Source: Chitinophagaceae bacterium
GTDB lineage: Bacteria; Bacteroidota; Bacteroidia; Chitinophagales; UBA10324
Direction of reading: 5' to 3'
Assembly (NCBI GenBank): GCA_016717285.1
Contig: JADKFU010000001.1
Coordinates: 496,001-560,000 of the forward strand
DNA: 64,000 bases
A program made the position numbers and the translations under genes. The notes below the pieces were generated by a model, which did no database searches, was not told the DNA's origin, and worked only from the letters and a program-made list of their open reading frames with translations. Positions 53,485 to 62,288 of this stretch are shown here, piece by piece (the stretch's first letter is position 1; every line of letters begins with the position of its first letter).

Positions 53485-54468
53485 TTAAATTGACAAAACG
53501 GTAGCAAGTTTCATCAGGAAAGGACTGATCTCCTGGTTGTGCTTGGTAGCTTTCGCGAAAGGTGTATGCACAACACTGTGATGCATCACGCCAACCATTA
53601 CATCTTTTTTTCCTTCCAATAATGCTTCCACCGCAGCGAGTCCGAGACGACTTGCAAGTACGCGATCCTGGCAGGTAGGATTACCGCCTCGCTGCATATG
53701 TCCAATCACCGAAACCCGTGTATCATAATGATTGAATTTTTCTTTCACCTTTCTTGCTACTTCAAATGCGCCACCTTCTTCTTCTCCTTCTGCTACCACT
53801 ACGATGCCAGATGATTTTTTGCGTTTCCATCCTCTTTCCAGTTTCGATATTAACTGATCAATAGAGAGCGGACTTTCAGGAATCAGGATCGCCTCAGCCC
53901 CGGTTGCAATACCGCTTCTCATAGCAATAAATCCTGCATCGCGACCCATTACTTCTACAAAAAACAAGCGGTTGTGGGAATCAGCGGTATCGCGGATCTT
54001 ATCAATAGCTTCCATTGCTGTGTTGATGGCTGAATCATAACCTATTGTGTCATCGGTGCCGTACAGGTCATTATCAATTGTGCAAGGCAGGCCAATAAAG
54101 GGAATATCAAAATGATTATTGAATTCGAGTGCGCCACGAAATGTTCCATCGCCACCAAGAGCAACAATGGCATCTATCTTATATTTTTTAATGTTTTCGT
54201 TAGCGGCAGTCATTCCTTCCATTGTCATAAACCGCTTGCTGCGTGCCGTTTTCAAAATGGTACCGCCGCGGTGAATGATATTGCTCACCGACCGGGAGTC
54301 CATTTCAATAATTTCTCCGTCAATAAGTCCTTCATAACCGCGCATGATGCCAAAAACCTTTAGTTCGTTGTAAAGACTTGTACGAACCACAGCCCGGATG
54401 GCAGCATTCATACCCGGAGCATCACCACCTGAAGTAAAAACTGCTATGTTTTTAATATTTGTTTTCAT
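53485..54468 (-). CDS. pfkA: 6-phosphofructokinase
   Basis: The protein has 327 residues. VFTSGGDAPGMNAAIRA and ALGGDGTFRGA bind ATP; CTIDNDLYGTDDTIGYDSA holds the catalytic Asp, with Asp at the Gly-Gly-Asp-Gly position typical of ATP-dependent enzymes; EVMGRDAGFIA binds fructose 6-phosphate. It commits sugar to glycolysis. A CGAAAATA box at 54488, one base off the -7 consensus on the - strand, may be its promoter. Confidence 0.95.
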   Translation of the reverse strand: MKTNIKNIAVFTSGGDAPGMNAAIRAVVRTSLYNELKVFGIMRGYEGLIDGEIIEMDSRSVSNIIHRGGTILKTARSKRFMTMEGMTAANENIKKYKIDAIVALGGDGTFRGALEFNNHFDIPFIGLPCTIDNDLYGTDDTIGYDSAINTAMEAIDKIRDTADSHNRLFFVEVMGRDAGFIAMRSGIATGAEAILIPESPLSIDQLISKLERGWKRKKSSGIVVVAEGEEEGGAFEVARKVKEKFNHYDTRVSVIGHMQRGGNPTCQDRVLASRLGLAAVEALLEGKKDVMVGVMHHSVVHTPFAKATKHNQEISPFLMKLATVLSI

Positions 54469-54531
54469 TACAAAATTATTTGCGGTGCGAAAATAGGAAA
54501 TAGCTCAGAAGGTGAAGAATGGTATAATACT

Positions 54532-54584
54532 AAATAGTTAAATTGTTTAATTGTTAAATTGCTGTAGATCACTTTCGTGATCTA
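54532..54584. repeat. Family F octamers and a short perfect hairpin
   Basis: AATAGTTAAATTGTTTAATTG units (54532-54562) are followed by TAGATCAC-TTTC-GTGATCTA (54565-54584), an 8-bp stem with a 4-nt loop. It follows the small secreted protein gene on the - strand; without a U-run its role as a terminator is uncertain. Confidence 0.5.
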
Positions 54585-54615
54585 AGGAAAGAGAAACCCG
54601 TTTATGTATATTTTG

Positions 54616-55017
54616 TCATTCTTTCGATTGGTAATGGTATTTTGTTCTTACGAGGTCGGGACTTTGATATTCGAGCACCAATTGTTTATTACCGACGTCT
54701 TTAATTGTGTAATTGAATTTCTTTTTTGATTTGGTGTCAGTGAGTGTGATGACCGATGTTTTTTCATTTAACAACCAGCTTCCATTCCATTGTTTTCCTT
54801 CTTTCGCCATTATAAAATTTCCATCGGTTTTAAGTTCGAGGAAATCAGCTTTAGCAGTTGAATCCGGCGCACGCACTACGCCAAATTCTTCTGTTCCTGA
54901 ATAGATCCATTTTTTTGCGAGTAAGTCTCTGTTGACCTGGGCAAAAGAAGCAATGCTGAAATGAGCAAGCAGGAATGCCGTTACTGAGATGAAGAGGATT
55001 TTATTTTTTGGGAACAT
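54616..55017 (-). CDS. Small secreted lipocalin-like protein
   Basis: The protein has 133 residues. A signal peptide (LFISVTAFLLAHFSIASFAQ) precedes RDLLAKKWIYSGTEEFG, FLELKTDGNFIMAKEGKQWNGSWLLNEKTSVITLTD and ELVLEYQSPDLVRTKYHY-like strands, the layout of lipocalin-like domains of Bacteroidota. No lipobox Cys is present, so it should be periplasmic or exported. Function is unknown. ATTAGGA heptamers begin directly upstream of the ATG. Confidence 0.65.
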   Translation of the reverse strand: MFPKNKILFISVTAFLLAHFSIASFAQVNRDLLAKKWIYSGTEEFGVVRAPDSTAKADFLELKTDGNFIMAKEGKQWNGSWLLNEKTSVITLTDTKSKKKFNYTIKDVGNKQLVLEYQSPDLVRTKYHYQSKE

Positions 55018-55018
55018 T

Positions 55019-55118
55019 GGGAATTGAAAATTAGGAATTAGGAATTAAGAATTAGGAATTAGGAATTGAGGATTATGCAGCTTAGTGACCAATGACCAAT
55101 GACCAATGACTCATGACC
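55019..55118. repeat. ATTAGGA and GACCAAT heptamer arrays
   Basis: AATTAGG heptamers with variants (55019-55070) are followed by four GACCAAT-type heptamers (55086-55118). They separate the DedA gene stop (55126) from the next start, leaving no room for an ordinary promoter outside repeat DNA. Confidence 0.85.
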
Positions 55119-55125
55119 ATATATA

Positions 55126-55794
55126 CTATTCCCCGGCTTCCTTCTTTAATTTTTTTGACTCCCTGATAAACCTGATAATAACCGGACCAGTGAATACTAC
55201 TACCATTCCGATAATGATGTATTCAAGATTGTCACGCACGATTGGTTGTGTTCCTAAAAGATAGCCTGCAATCACCAATGGTATCACCCAGATTATTGCA
55301 CCGATTATAGTATAGAGCAGGTATTTTCCAAGATCTACTCTTATGACACCTGATAAAATTGGAGCAAATGTACGAATGACAGGAAGGAAACGGCCCAATA
55401 TCAAAGCTGTAGCGCCATACTTTGCATAAAATTTATCAGCCATGATTAAATATTCATGTTTGAAAAAGATAGATTCTTTTCTCTTAAATAAAAGCGGGCC
55501 TGCCTGTCTTCCAAACCAATAACCAACGAGGTTGCCAAGTGTAGCTGCGACAATCAAGGTGGTGCAAACCACGTACACATTTCGTTGTAAGTCGCCTGTT
55601 GCAGTAAGCACGCCGGCTGTAAATACGAGTGAATCACCCGGGAAAAAAAAGCAGAAGAAAATGCCGGTTTCAGCAAACACCATTACAAACAGTAATAGCA
55701 GTCCACCATATCGGATCAGCATCTCAGGATTGAAGATAGATCCGGGATCTTTCAGTATTTCTCTGAAGAAATTTATGACGTCGAGCAAGAGCAT
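55126..55794 (-). CDS. DedA family membrane protein
   Basis: The ATG at 55794 gives 222 residues (the frame extends only to a TTG upstream). ETGIFFCFFFPGDSLVFTAGVL and YGATALILGRFLPVIRTFAPILSGV are the family motifs, with the essential Arg residues in GRFLPVIRT. About five helices are present. DedA proteins are proton-coupled lipid carriers, several of which flip undecaprenyl phosphate or phosphatidylethanolamine. Divergent from the SSS symporter gene. Confidence 0.88.
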   Translation of the reverse strand: MLLLDVINFFREILKDPGSIFNPEMLIRYGGLLLLFVMVFAETGIFFCFFFPGDSLVFTAGVLTATGDLQRNVYVVCTTLIVAATLGNLVGYWFGRQAGPLLFKRKESIFFKHEYLIMADKFYAKYGATALILGRFLPVIRTFAPILSGVIRVDLGKYLLYTIIGAIIWVIPLVIAGYLLGTQPIVRDNLEYIIIGMVVVFTGPVIIRFIRESKKLKKEAGE

Positions 55795-55947
55795 TCTGTT
55801 GGCAAAGTAGATAAATATTTTTCGTGATAGCGGTACCCGGCAAAAAAATATTGCCAAACCTCCAAGTACAGCATTGATACTGTTGATATTTCCAAATTCT
55901 GCTTCTGCAAATAATTCCTACTTTGGTTCGCACAAATTTTTTAGCGG

Positions 55948-57726
55948 ATGACTCTTGATCTTATTGATTGGATAATTATTGCGGTATATTTTATCATCAC
56001 CACTTACATAGGTCTTAGGTTTTCGAAACAGGCGGGCAAAGACACTGCTGGCTTTTTTCTCGGAGGAAGAAATCTTCCATGGTATCTGGCTGGAACTTCC
56101 ATGGTGGCCACCACTTTTGCCGCGGATACACCGCTCGCTGTTACGGAGCTGGTTTCAAAAAATGGTATTGCGGGTAATTGGTTGTGGTGGAGTTTTCTTT
56201 TTGGCGGTATGCTGACAGTGTTTTTCTTTTCGCGACTGTGGCGAAGGGCCAATATTATGACTGAAGTAGAATTGATTGAATTACGTTACAGTGGCCGGCC
56301 GGCAGCGTTTCTTCGCGGATTCAAAGGCCTGTATCTTGGACTTTTCATGAATACGCTTGTCATCGGCTGGGTGAATCTTGCGATGATTTCTATTCTTAAA
56401 GTATTCTTTGGCATCAGTTCACAGGAAGCCTTGATGTATGCTGCATTAATGATGATACTTACTGCAATCTATTCTTCTATCAGTGGATTGCTTGGCGTTG
56501 CGGTAACAGATGCTTTTCAATTTGTAGTGGCCATGACAGGTTGTATCGTGCTCGCCATATTAGTATTGCATAGCGATCGTATCGGTGGCATAACAGGGCT
56601 GAAGGAAAAACTGCCTGGCTGGTCACTTGATTTTTTTCCGGAAGTAAAAGGACATTCGTATACCGGAAATGTTGCAACAACACTCACGATCAGTATCGGT
56701 GCCTTTCTCGCATATGTTGGGGTGCAATGGTGGGCAAGCTGGTATCCCGGCGCAGAACCGGGTGGTGGAGGTTATATCGCACAGCGGATGATGAGCACAA
56801 AAAATGAAAAACATTCTATTTACGCGACGTTGTTTTTCCAGATTGCACATTATTGCCTTCGTCCCTGGCCCTGGATTATTGTTGGACTTTGTTCGATGGT
56901 ATTGTACCCTGAATTGTCGATGAACGATAAGAAGGAAGGATTCGTGATGGCGATGAAGGACTTTTTACCAACCGGCATGAAAGGATTTTTGCTGGTTGCT
57001 TTTTTTGCTGCTTATATGAGCACGCTTGCCACCCAGTTAAATTGGGGTGCAAGTTATCTCTTGAACGATGTCTACAAGCGGTTTATCAGGAAGCCATCTG
57101 TTTTTAACGAAGAAAAAGCAGGTGAGCGTCATTATGTGGCAGTAAGTCGCATCATTACGATCCTGCTCATGATTGTTTCACTGGCCGTTACTACACAAAT
57201 GCAGACTATTTCCGGCGTGTGGTCTTTTCTTATTGAATGTGGAGCGGGTTTGGGTCTTGTTCTCATCCTCCGCTGGTATTGGTGGCGAATCAACGCCTGG
57301 AGTGAGATTACGGCAACCATTGCTCCTTTTGCCGGCTATGCCTTTTCAAGGTATGTTTTGAAATGGGAATTTCCTGATAGTTTTTTTGTGACGGTAGGAT
57401 TTACAACGGTGTGTTGGTTGGTTGCAACTTTTATCACAGCGCCTGTAGAAGAAGAAAAGCTCAAAGAATTTTACAGGCGCATTCACCCCGGAGGATGGTG
57501 GGAACCTGTTCGGGCGCTAACGGGAATGGAAAAATCTACGCAGCAAATGGGTAAACTGGTAGTGTGCTGGCTGAGTGCTGTTATAATGACTTATTCCATT
57601 TTGTTTTTAACAGGATCATTGATTTTCCAGGAATGGATCGATGCTGCAATTTATGCCGGCATTGCATTGGGAAGCTGGCTGTTATTGCGTTCATTCATTA
57701 CGCGCACAAAAATTTTCATGGACTGA
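55948..57726 (+). CDS. Sodium:solute symporter family protein
   Basis: The protein has 592 residues with about 13-14 helices. FFLGGRNLPWYLAGTSMVATTFAADTP at TM2 and WGASYLLNDVYKRF, followed by a helix after VSRIITILLMIVSLAVT, are SSS (LeuT-fold) marks. It imports an unidentified solute with Na+. The stop is 27 bp before the next gene's ATG, so the symporter and the Wzi-like barrel likely form one operon, which may hint at uptake of a sugar-like compound. Confidence 0.88.
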   Translation: MTLDLIDWIIIAVYFIITTYIGLRFSKQAGKDTAGFFLGGRNLPWYLAGTSMVATTFAADTPLAVTELVSKNGIAGNWLWWSFLFGGMLTVFFFSRLWRRANIMTEVELIELRYSGRPAAFLRGFKGLYLGLFMNTLVIGWVNLAMISILKVFFGISSQEALMYAALMMILTAIYSSISGLLGVAVTDAFQFVVAMTGCIVLAILVLHSDRIGGITGLKEKLPGWSLDFFPEVKGHSYTGNVATTLTISIGAFLAYVGVQWWASWYPGAEPGGGGYIAQRMMSTKNEKHSIYATLFFQIAHYCLRPWPWIIVGLCSMVLYPELSMNDKKEGFVMAMKDFLPTGMKGFLLVAFFAAYMSTLATQLNWGASYLLNDVYKRFIRKPSVFNEEKAGERHYVAVSRIITILLMIVSLAVTTQMQTISGVWSFLIECGAGLGLVLILRWYWWRINAWSEITATIAPFAGYAFSRYVLKWEFPDSFFVTVGFTTVCWLVATFITAPVEEEKLKEFYRRIHPGGWWEPVRALTGMEKSTQQMGKLVVCWLSAVIMTYSILFLTGSLIFQEWIDAAIYAGIALGSWLLLRSFITRTKIFMD

Positions 57727-57753
57727 AGCTTTGGTGATTTGAATTTTCTGCTG

Positions 57754-59418
57754 ATGATAAAGCTTTTCCTGCTGCTTTTGCTGATATCCTTGCAAGGAAG
57801 TAGTGTTTTTTCACAAAGCACATTCATTCCGCTCAATGATGCATCGTATCATTTCCTGCAACGCCTTGAAATAAAATCGGGAAACATTTCTGATCAGTTG
57901 CATTTTTCCGCATTGCCATTGCAACGGGAGAACGCAATTCAGTTTCTGGATACCTTTCAAAAGAATCCTACAAATACTTCATCTGTTGATTTGAAGTCCA
58001 TTGATTATTTACTGACGGACAATGATGAATGGTCAGCATATGCAGGAGCCAATAGCAGAAAACCGTTTCTGAAATATATATACCGGGACAAGGGAAGTTT
58101 GTATCAGCACCGTGATCATGATTTCATGGTGAAGGTGAACCCTGTTTTTGATTTTCAGTATGGAACAGAATCAGGATCCGGAGCATCCATTTTTACGAAT
58201 ACACGTGGCATTGAATTGCGCGGTTGGATAGCGAAAAAAGTAGGATATTATTTTTTACTGAATGAAAACCAGGCGCGTTTTCCGCTTTATGTGCGGGAAA
58301 GAATTGATTCCTTCGGAGCAATTCCGGGAGAAGGATATTTTAAAGAATTCAAAGAAGAAGGTGTTGATTTTTTTTCCGCGAAGGGATATTTTGATTTTAC
58401 CGCCGCGAAGTTTATCACGATTCAATTCGGCAACGATAAAAACTTTTTGGGAAATGGAATCCGCTCACTCGCGCTGTCAGATTTCAGCGAAGACTATTTG
58501 TTTTTGAAATTGCAAACACAAGTTTGGAAGATCAGCTACCAGAATTTATTTGTAGACATGACCGCTGATTTTATGCGCGGCGGCGATCAGCTGCTCCCGA
58601 AAAAATACGGCGCTATGCATCATCTGAGTTTGAATGCAACCCGATTCTTAAATGTGGGTATTTGGGAAAGCGTAGTGTTTCACCGAAATGATGGATATGA
58701 GTTGCAATACCTGAATCCGATTATTTTTTATCGCTCAGTTGAACAGTTGCTCGGCAGTCCGGATAATACCATGCTCGGCATTGATGCCCGTGTGAATTTC
58801 CTGCATCATTTTTCCGGTTACGGTCAATTCATGATTGACGATTTCAATATACAAACATCTAAAGGTGAAAAGGGATATTGGGGTAATAAGACCGGATTTC
58901 AACTGGGTGCAAAATATATTGATGCATTCGGATTGGATAATCTTGATCTTCAATTCGAATGGAACCACATCAGGCCTTATGTTTATACCCACAATGATAC
59001 GGTAGCCAATTACACAAATTACAATCAGCCACTGGCACATCCGTTGGGAGCTAACCTGAATGAATGGATTGGGCTGGTCCGTTATCAACCCATTTTTCCG
59101 CTTACTCTTCAGTGGAGCATAACGGCAGCCCGATCAGGAAGAGATACATCCGGAAGTAACTGGGGTGCTGATATATTTATTCCCACTACTGATTCCACCA
59201 TACCATCAGTATATGGAAATGAAGTGGGGCAGGGAGTAAGCAGTGATTTATTGTTGAGTGAATTATCAGTTTGTTACATGATCCGCCACAACCTTTTCAT
59301 AGATGCGACATATATATATAGAAATTCAAAATCCACGCTTGCAGCTTTTTCATCTTCCACACATATTTTTCAGTTTGGTGTGCGGATGAATGTAGCGAAG
59401 AGAAAATTTCAGTTCTAG
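57754..59418 (+). CDS. Wzi/RemB-like outer-membrane beta-barrel protein
   Basis: The ATG at 57754 gives 554 residues with a clear signal peptide (MIKLFLLLLLISLQGSSVFSQ). FIPLNDASYHFLQRLEIKSG at the N-terminus and the later FQYGTESGSGASIFTNTRGIELRGWIAKKVGYYF, GNDKNFLGNGIRSL and LNPIIFYRSVEQLLGSPDN fit capsule-assembly Wzi-like proteins of Bacteroidota, a group that includes the gliding protein RemB. About 18 strands seem possible. Role may be polysaccharide attachment at the cell surface; no capsule genes are near. Confidence 0.7.
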   Translation: MIKLFLLLLLISLQGSSVFSQSTFIPLNDASYHFLQRLEIKSGNISDQLHFSALPLQRENAIQFLDTFQKNPTNTSSVDLKSIDYLLTDNDEWSAYAGANSRKPFLKYIYRDKGSLYQHRDHDFMVKVNPVFDFQYGTESGSGASIFTNTRGIELRGWIAKKVGYYFLLNENQARFPLYVRERIDSFGAIPGEGYFKEFKEEGVDFFSAKGYFDFTAAKFITIQFGNDKNFLGNGIRSLALSDFSEDYLFLKLQTQVWKISYQNLFVDMTADFMRGGDQLLPKKYGAMHHLSLNATRFLNVGIWESVVFHRNDGYELQYLNPIIFYRSVEQLLGSPDNTMLGIDARVNFLHHFSGYGQFMIDDFNIQTSKGEKGYWGNKTGFQLGAKYIDAFGLDNLDLQFEWNHIRPYVYTHNDTVANYTNYNQPLAHPLGANLNEWIGLVRYQPIFPLTLQWSITAARSGRDTSGSNWGADIFIPTTDSTIPSVYGNEVGQGVSSDLLLSELSVCYMIRHNLFIDATYIYRNSKSTLAAFSSSTHIFQFGVRMNVAKRKFQF

Positions 59419-59737
59419 ACATTTCAAACACGTATGAAACCATTTGCTGTTCGAATCCGAAACGCCTCAATTTTTCTATTGATTATTATTTAGCTGCGGC
59501 GGGCCTTCTTATACGCTTGTCCTGAGCAATTAGAAGTACTCAGAGAGCACATTCGATTAGGCTTGTGAAAACCTCTGCTAATCTCACAGCGCAGTTCTGA
59601 ATTCACTCAGGGAGTAAAAAATCGGTCGCTGAGCGGAGCCGAAGCTGTCGCTGAGCGGAGCCGAAGCGCGGGAATTTTCAATCGATTAAAAGTTTAATTG
59701 TGAGGAGCCTCGACTATGCTCAGGCATCACCAGGTAA
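59419..59737. repeat. Intergenic region with family G repeats and a 22-bp tandem pair
   Basis: GTCGCTGAGCGGAGCCGAAG plus two bases is present twice in direct tandem (59625-59646 and 59647-59668). GTCCTGAGCAATTAGAAG and CCTCGACTATGCTCAGGC are related diverged elements nearby. No gene or promoter is visible. Confidence 0.7.
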
Positions 59738-60097
59738 TCAAGGAATACCTTCTACTTCTTTTTTATCGAGGTTCTCTTTAAGACTTACGAGGAACGAACG
59801 GATCTTCTTGAGCGATTCAATCATCGCGACGCGTTCTGTAACCTGGTCAGGATTCTGCAACAGTTTTTTGCGGGCACCTTCAATAGTATATCCTTTTTCC
59901 TTGAGGAGGTGATAGATGATCTTGAGATGCTCAATGTCTTGCTTGGTGAAGAAACGGTCACCCTTCCTGTTTTTTTTCGGGCGCAGAATTTCGAATTCCT
60001 GTTCCCAGAAACGGATATTGGAAATAGAAAGATTGAACTGCTTTGCTACTTCACCTATCGAGTAATAATATTTATCTGACTCAACTTCGTCCGACAT
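59738..60097 (-). CDS. MerR family transcription regulator
   Basis: The protein has 119 residues. KYYYSIGEVAKQFNLSISNIRFWEQEFEILRPKK is the MerR helix-turn-helix and wing, followed by FTKQDIEHLKIIYHLLKEKGYTIEGARKKLL, which forms wing 2 and the start of the dimer helix. There is no Cys-based metal site and no large effector domain. This short form, with an N-terminal Tyr-rich stretch, is widespread in Bacteroidota and has no known ligand. Targets are unknown; the divergent neighbour is the low-complexity protein at 60491. Confidence 0.88.
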   Translation of the reverse strand: MSDEVESDKYYYSIGEVAKQFNLSISNIRFWEQEFEILRPKKNRKGDRFFTKQDIEHLKIIYHLLKEKGYTIEGARKKLLQNPDQVTERVAMIESLKKIRSFLVSLKENLDKKEVEGIP

Positions 60098-60490
60098 GAC
60101 CGGTATTGTTTAACGGTTAAATTTACAAGTAAGAATCGAGAAGTAAAGGAAAAATTGGAGTGGATCAGCCAACTTAATTAATAACCAGGTTTATATTTTT
60201 GCCATTGTTTAATTGTTGCAGTGAAGTCAGGAGTAATAGTGGTTATATGATTAAATGGTTGAATGGTAATCTCGAAACCGGAGTGAAATCCCCTTCCAGG
60301 TAATTCCATACAACAATTGTTTTAATGTTTGAAATCTACATTGTAGAAAGCAAGTAGGAATTTGTGGTGCTTTTTCTACACATGAAATTACTTGCAATGG
60401 TTTCTTTAGGGTAAGAGTAATAATGGCATACTATTTCATTGTTAGCTATGATGAAAAATAATCATTGTTAACCTCCAAAAACAACTATCT
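60098..60490. other. Intergenic region upstream of the low-complexity protein gene
   Basis: The 393-bp gap holds a perfect 13-bp palindrome TCTACATTGTAGA (60335-60347), family F octamers (60239-60272) and a TACTATTTC string near 60430. The palindrome lies between the divergent MerR gene and the 60491 gene and could be an operator for either. Confidence 0.4.
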
Positions 60491-61615
60491 ATGAGTAATC
60501 ACAAAAACAAAAAGCAGGAAGAAGGTGATGAAAATACTTCTTCCAAAAGTAACCAGGAAGACATCAGCAAAATGGCTAAAAATGAAACGTCAACCTCGCA
60601 GGAAAATGATTCTGAAATGAAAACTGAAAATCGCAACGAAAATGAGTCCGGCGATTCAAGCAAAGGCAAATCTAACCGGCAGGATGATATGGAAAAAAAC
60701 CGTTTGAGCCCTCAAATGGAAAGGGAACAAAATTCTGGTGAGCAACAGTATGAAACGGGCAGCCAGCGCTATGGTTCTCAACAGAATGAATCTTCTCAGC
60801 AAGGTGATCAAAGGAGGAACCGGCAAAACCAGGAAAATGATTACCAAGGTGGAAATGATAGAAACCAAACAAATCCATATGCTAACCAGGGCAATTCTAA
60901 TATGCAAGGTGGTTATGATCAGCAAAATTATAACAGCGGATTTTCAGGCAGCTATGGCAACAACCAACAGTATAATGAGCGAGGTGGTAATCAACGTTCC
61001 TATAACCGGCAAGGAGGTTCTCAGCAATATGATGAACAAAACCGGTACAATCAAAGGCAGCAAAATAATTATCAAGGTCAGGGATTCGGTTATGAAGAAG
61101 ATCCGCGTCCATATCCTATGAGTGGTTTCCGGGAAGATGAACAAAGAAGGGACAATTACAATTCTCCTTATAATCAACAGTACGGCAGAAACTGGGACCA
61201 GGAAAACCGCGACGGATATGGTGATCAGTATGGAAGAAATCAAGACCGTTATTCTAACCAGGGCCGGTATGGTGGCATGCAGGGAAATAATTCAGGCTAT
61301 AACCGGAGTGGTTATTCGCAACAAAGGGAGAACGATTATTACAGCGGCGGCTATAGCAATGAAAATGATAGCCGAAATGATGACAGAAGGCGTGGTGATG
61401 ATGATAACCGTTACCGTTCTAATTCATCTTACGATCAACAGGATGATCGCTACAGGAACTCACGTGATGACGAGGATCGCTATTCGTCCCGTTCGAATAA
61501 TTATGATCGTTATTACCAGGATGATAACGATAACAGAAGAAACGATTATTATGGTGATGATGACAGGGGCGGTTCCAGACAAAATCGCAATAGTCGCTCC
61601 GGGAGAAATCGTTAA
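60491..61615 (+). CDS. Extremely low-complexity Gln/Asn/Arg/Tyr/Gly-rich disordered protein
   Basis: The protein has 374 residues. It has no signal peptide and no membrane helix. Residues 1 to about 90 are rich in Lys, Glu, Asn and Ser. The rest is a repetitive mix of Gln, Asn, Arg, Tyr, Gly, Ser and Asp, with many RYGG, YNRQGG and DDRYR-like units. There is no Cys and no Val, and only one Leu, one Ile and one Trp. The C-terminus is basic (SRSGRNR). This composition is that of prion-like or RGG/Tyr-rich phase-separating proteins. A firm rho-independent terminator follows at 61631, supporting it as a real gene. Function is unknown. Confidence 0.7.
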   Translation: MSNHKNKKQEEGDENTSSKSNQEDISKMAKNETSTSQENDSEMKTENRNENESGDSSKGKSNRQDDMEKNRLSPQMEREQNSGEQQYETGSQRYGSQQNESSQQGDQRRNRQNQENDYQGGNDRNQTNPYANQGNSNMQGGYDQQNYNSGFSGSYGNNQQYNERGGNQRSYNRQGGSQQYDEQNRYNQRQQNNYQGQGFGYEEDPRPYPMSGFREDEQRRDNYNSPYNQQYGRNWDQENRDGYGDQYGRNQDRYSNQGRYGGMQGNNSGYNRSGYSQQRENDYYSGGYSNENDSRNDDRRRGDDDNRYRSNSSYDQQDDRYRNSRDDEDRYSSRSNNYDRYYQDDNDNRRNDYYGDDDRGGSRQNRNSRSGRNR

Positions 61616-61630
61616 ACTTTTTTTTGTATA

Positions 61631-61661
61631 AAAGGATCCCCAGCCACTGGGGATTCTTTTT
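61631..61661 (+). terminator. Rho-independent terminator after the low-complexity gene
   Basis: AAAGGATCCCCAG (61631-61643), loop CCA, CTGGGGATTCTTT (61647-61659): a 13-bp stem with one G-T pair and a T-run, 16 bp after the stop codon. Confidence 0.9.
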
Positions 61662-61698
61662 ATGCATGATTTGTAAAAAATTTCCTAAGGTTTTCGCA

Positions 61699-61782
61699 AT
61701 GACAATTAACATAGCAGGTAATAATGCTTTGGAAAATCTTGATGATGATGATTGGAAAAAAATGTTATTTAAAAAAAACTAA
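61699..61782 (+). CDS. Possible 27-residue acidic-basic peptide
   Basis: A short reading frame starts at ATG 61699 and ends TAA at 61782; it encodes MTINIAGNNALENLDDDDWKKMLFKKN-like residues (27 in total, with an acidic DDDD block and a basic end). A hairpin with a T-run follows at 61801. There is no recognisable ribosome-binding site, and the length is within chance, so this is weak. Confidence 0.2.
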   Translation: MTINIAGNNALENLDDDDWKKMLFKKN

Positions 61783-61800
61783 GGAGGGAAAGTGTTTTAT

Positions 61801-61828
61801 AAAAGCCCATGTTTCAATGAGCTTTTTT
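61801..61828 (+). terminator. Possible terminator upstream of the DUF6496 gene
   Basis: AAAAGCCCAT and ATGAGCTTTT pair around a 6-nt loop with one C-A mismatch, followed by a T-run. It could end a short transcript beginning after 61661. Confidence 0.45.
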
Positions 61829-61944
61829 AAACCAGTACTATTAACAAACTCACAAATGATACAGAATGATAGAGCAAAGATGATCACTATTTGTTGACAC
61901 ATTTTTTTTAACTAGCATGAATTGTTTAACTAAAACCAGATCTC

Positions 61945-62187
61945 ATGGCAAAATATTCAGAAAAGTCGCAGGACAAGGTTGAGAAGGTAATGCACGAATA
62001 CAAGAATGGGGAACTCAAATCCGGAAAGGACGGTAAAGGAGGAAAAGTAAAAAGCCGTAAACAAGCGATTGCAATCGGTCTCAGTGAAGCACGTAAAGAA
62101 GGAGCCAGGGTACCGAAGAAAAAGGTGCTCCAAAAAAGTCCACGGCGCATAAAAAGTCAAGTAAAAAGAATTGAGTACAGAAAATAG
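61945..62187 (+). CDS. DUF6496-like small basic protein
   Basis: The protein has 80 residues and is rich in Lys, Gly and Arg. It begins MAKYSEKSQDKVEKVMHEYKNGELKSG, then VKSRKQAIAIGLSEARKEGARVPKKK, a pattern I recognise from DUF6496-type proteins found beside stress genes in soil and freshwater bacteria. High charge and lack of hydrophobic core suggest nucleic acid binding or chaperone-like behaviour, but that is inference. It precedes the KTSC gene by about 100 bp in the same direction. Confidence 0.7.
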   Translation: MAKYSEKSQDKVEKVMHEYKNGELKSGKDGKGGKVKSRKQAIAIGLSEARKEGARVPKKKVLQKSPRRIKSQVKRIEYRK

Positions 62188-62288
62188 TATATAAAAATTT
62201 TCAAAATAATATCAGAATCCCAGTTGAATGTCATTGCCAACAATGATCTACCCTGCAATTGATAATAATAAAGTGAAAATATAGCGCA

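Noticed and set aside
60738..61631. Long alternative-frame reading frames inside the low-complexity gene
   Set aside because: They arise from the repetitive codons of the main frame (CAA, AAT, GAT, CGG), lack a signal or family match, and the terminator fits the main frame.
61781..61830. Shine-Dalgarno-like AAGGAGG followed by GTG
   Set aside because: The frame has only 12 codons, and ribosome-binding sites of this type are not used by neighbouring genes.
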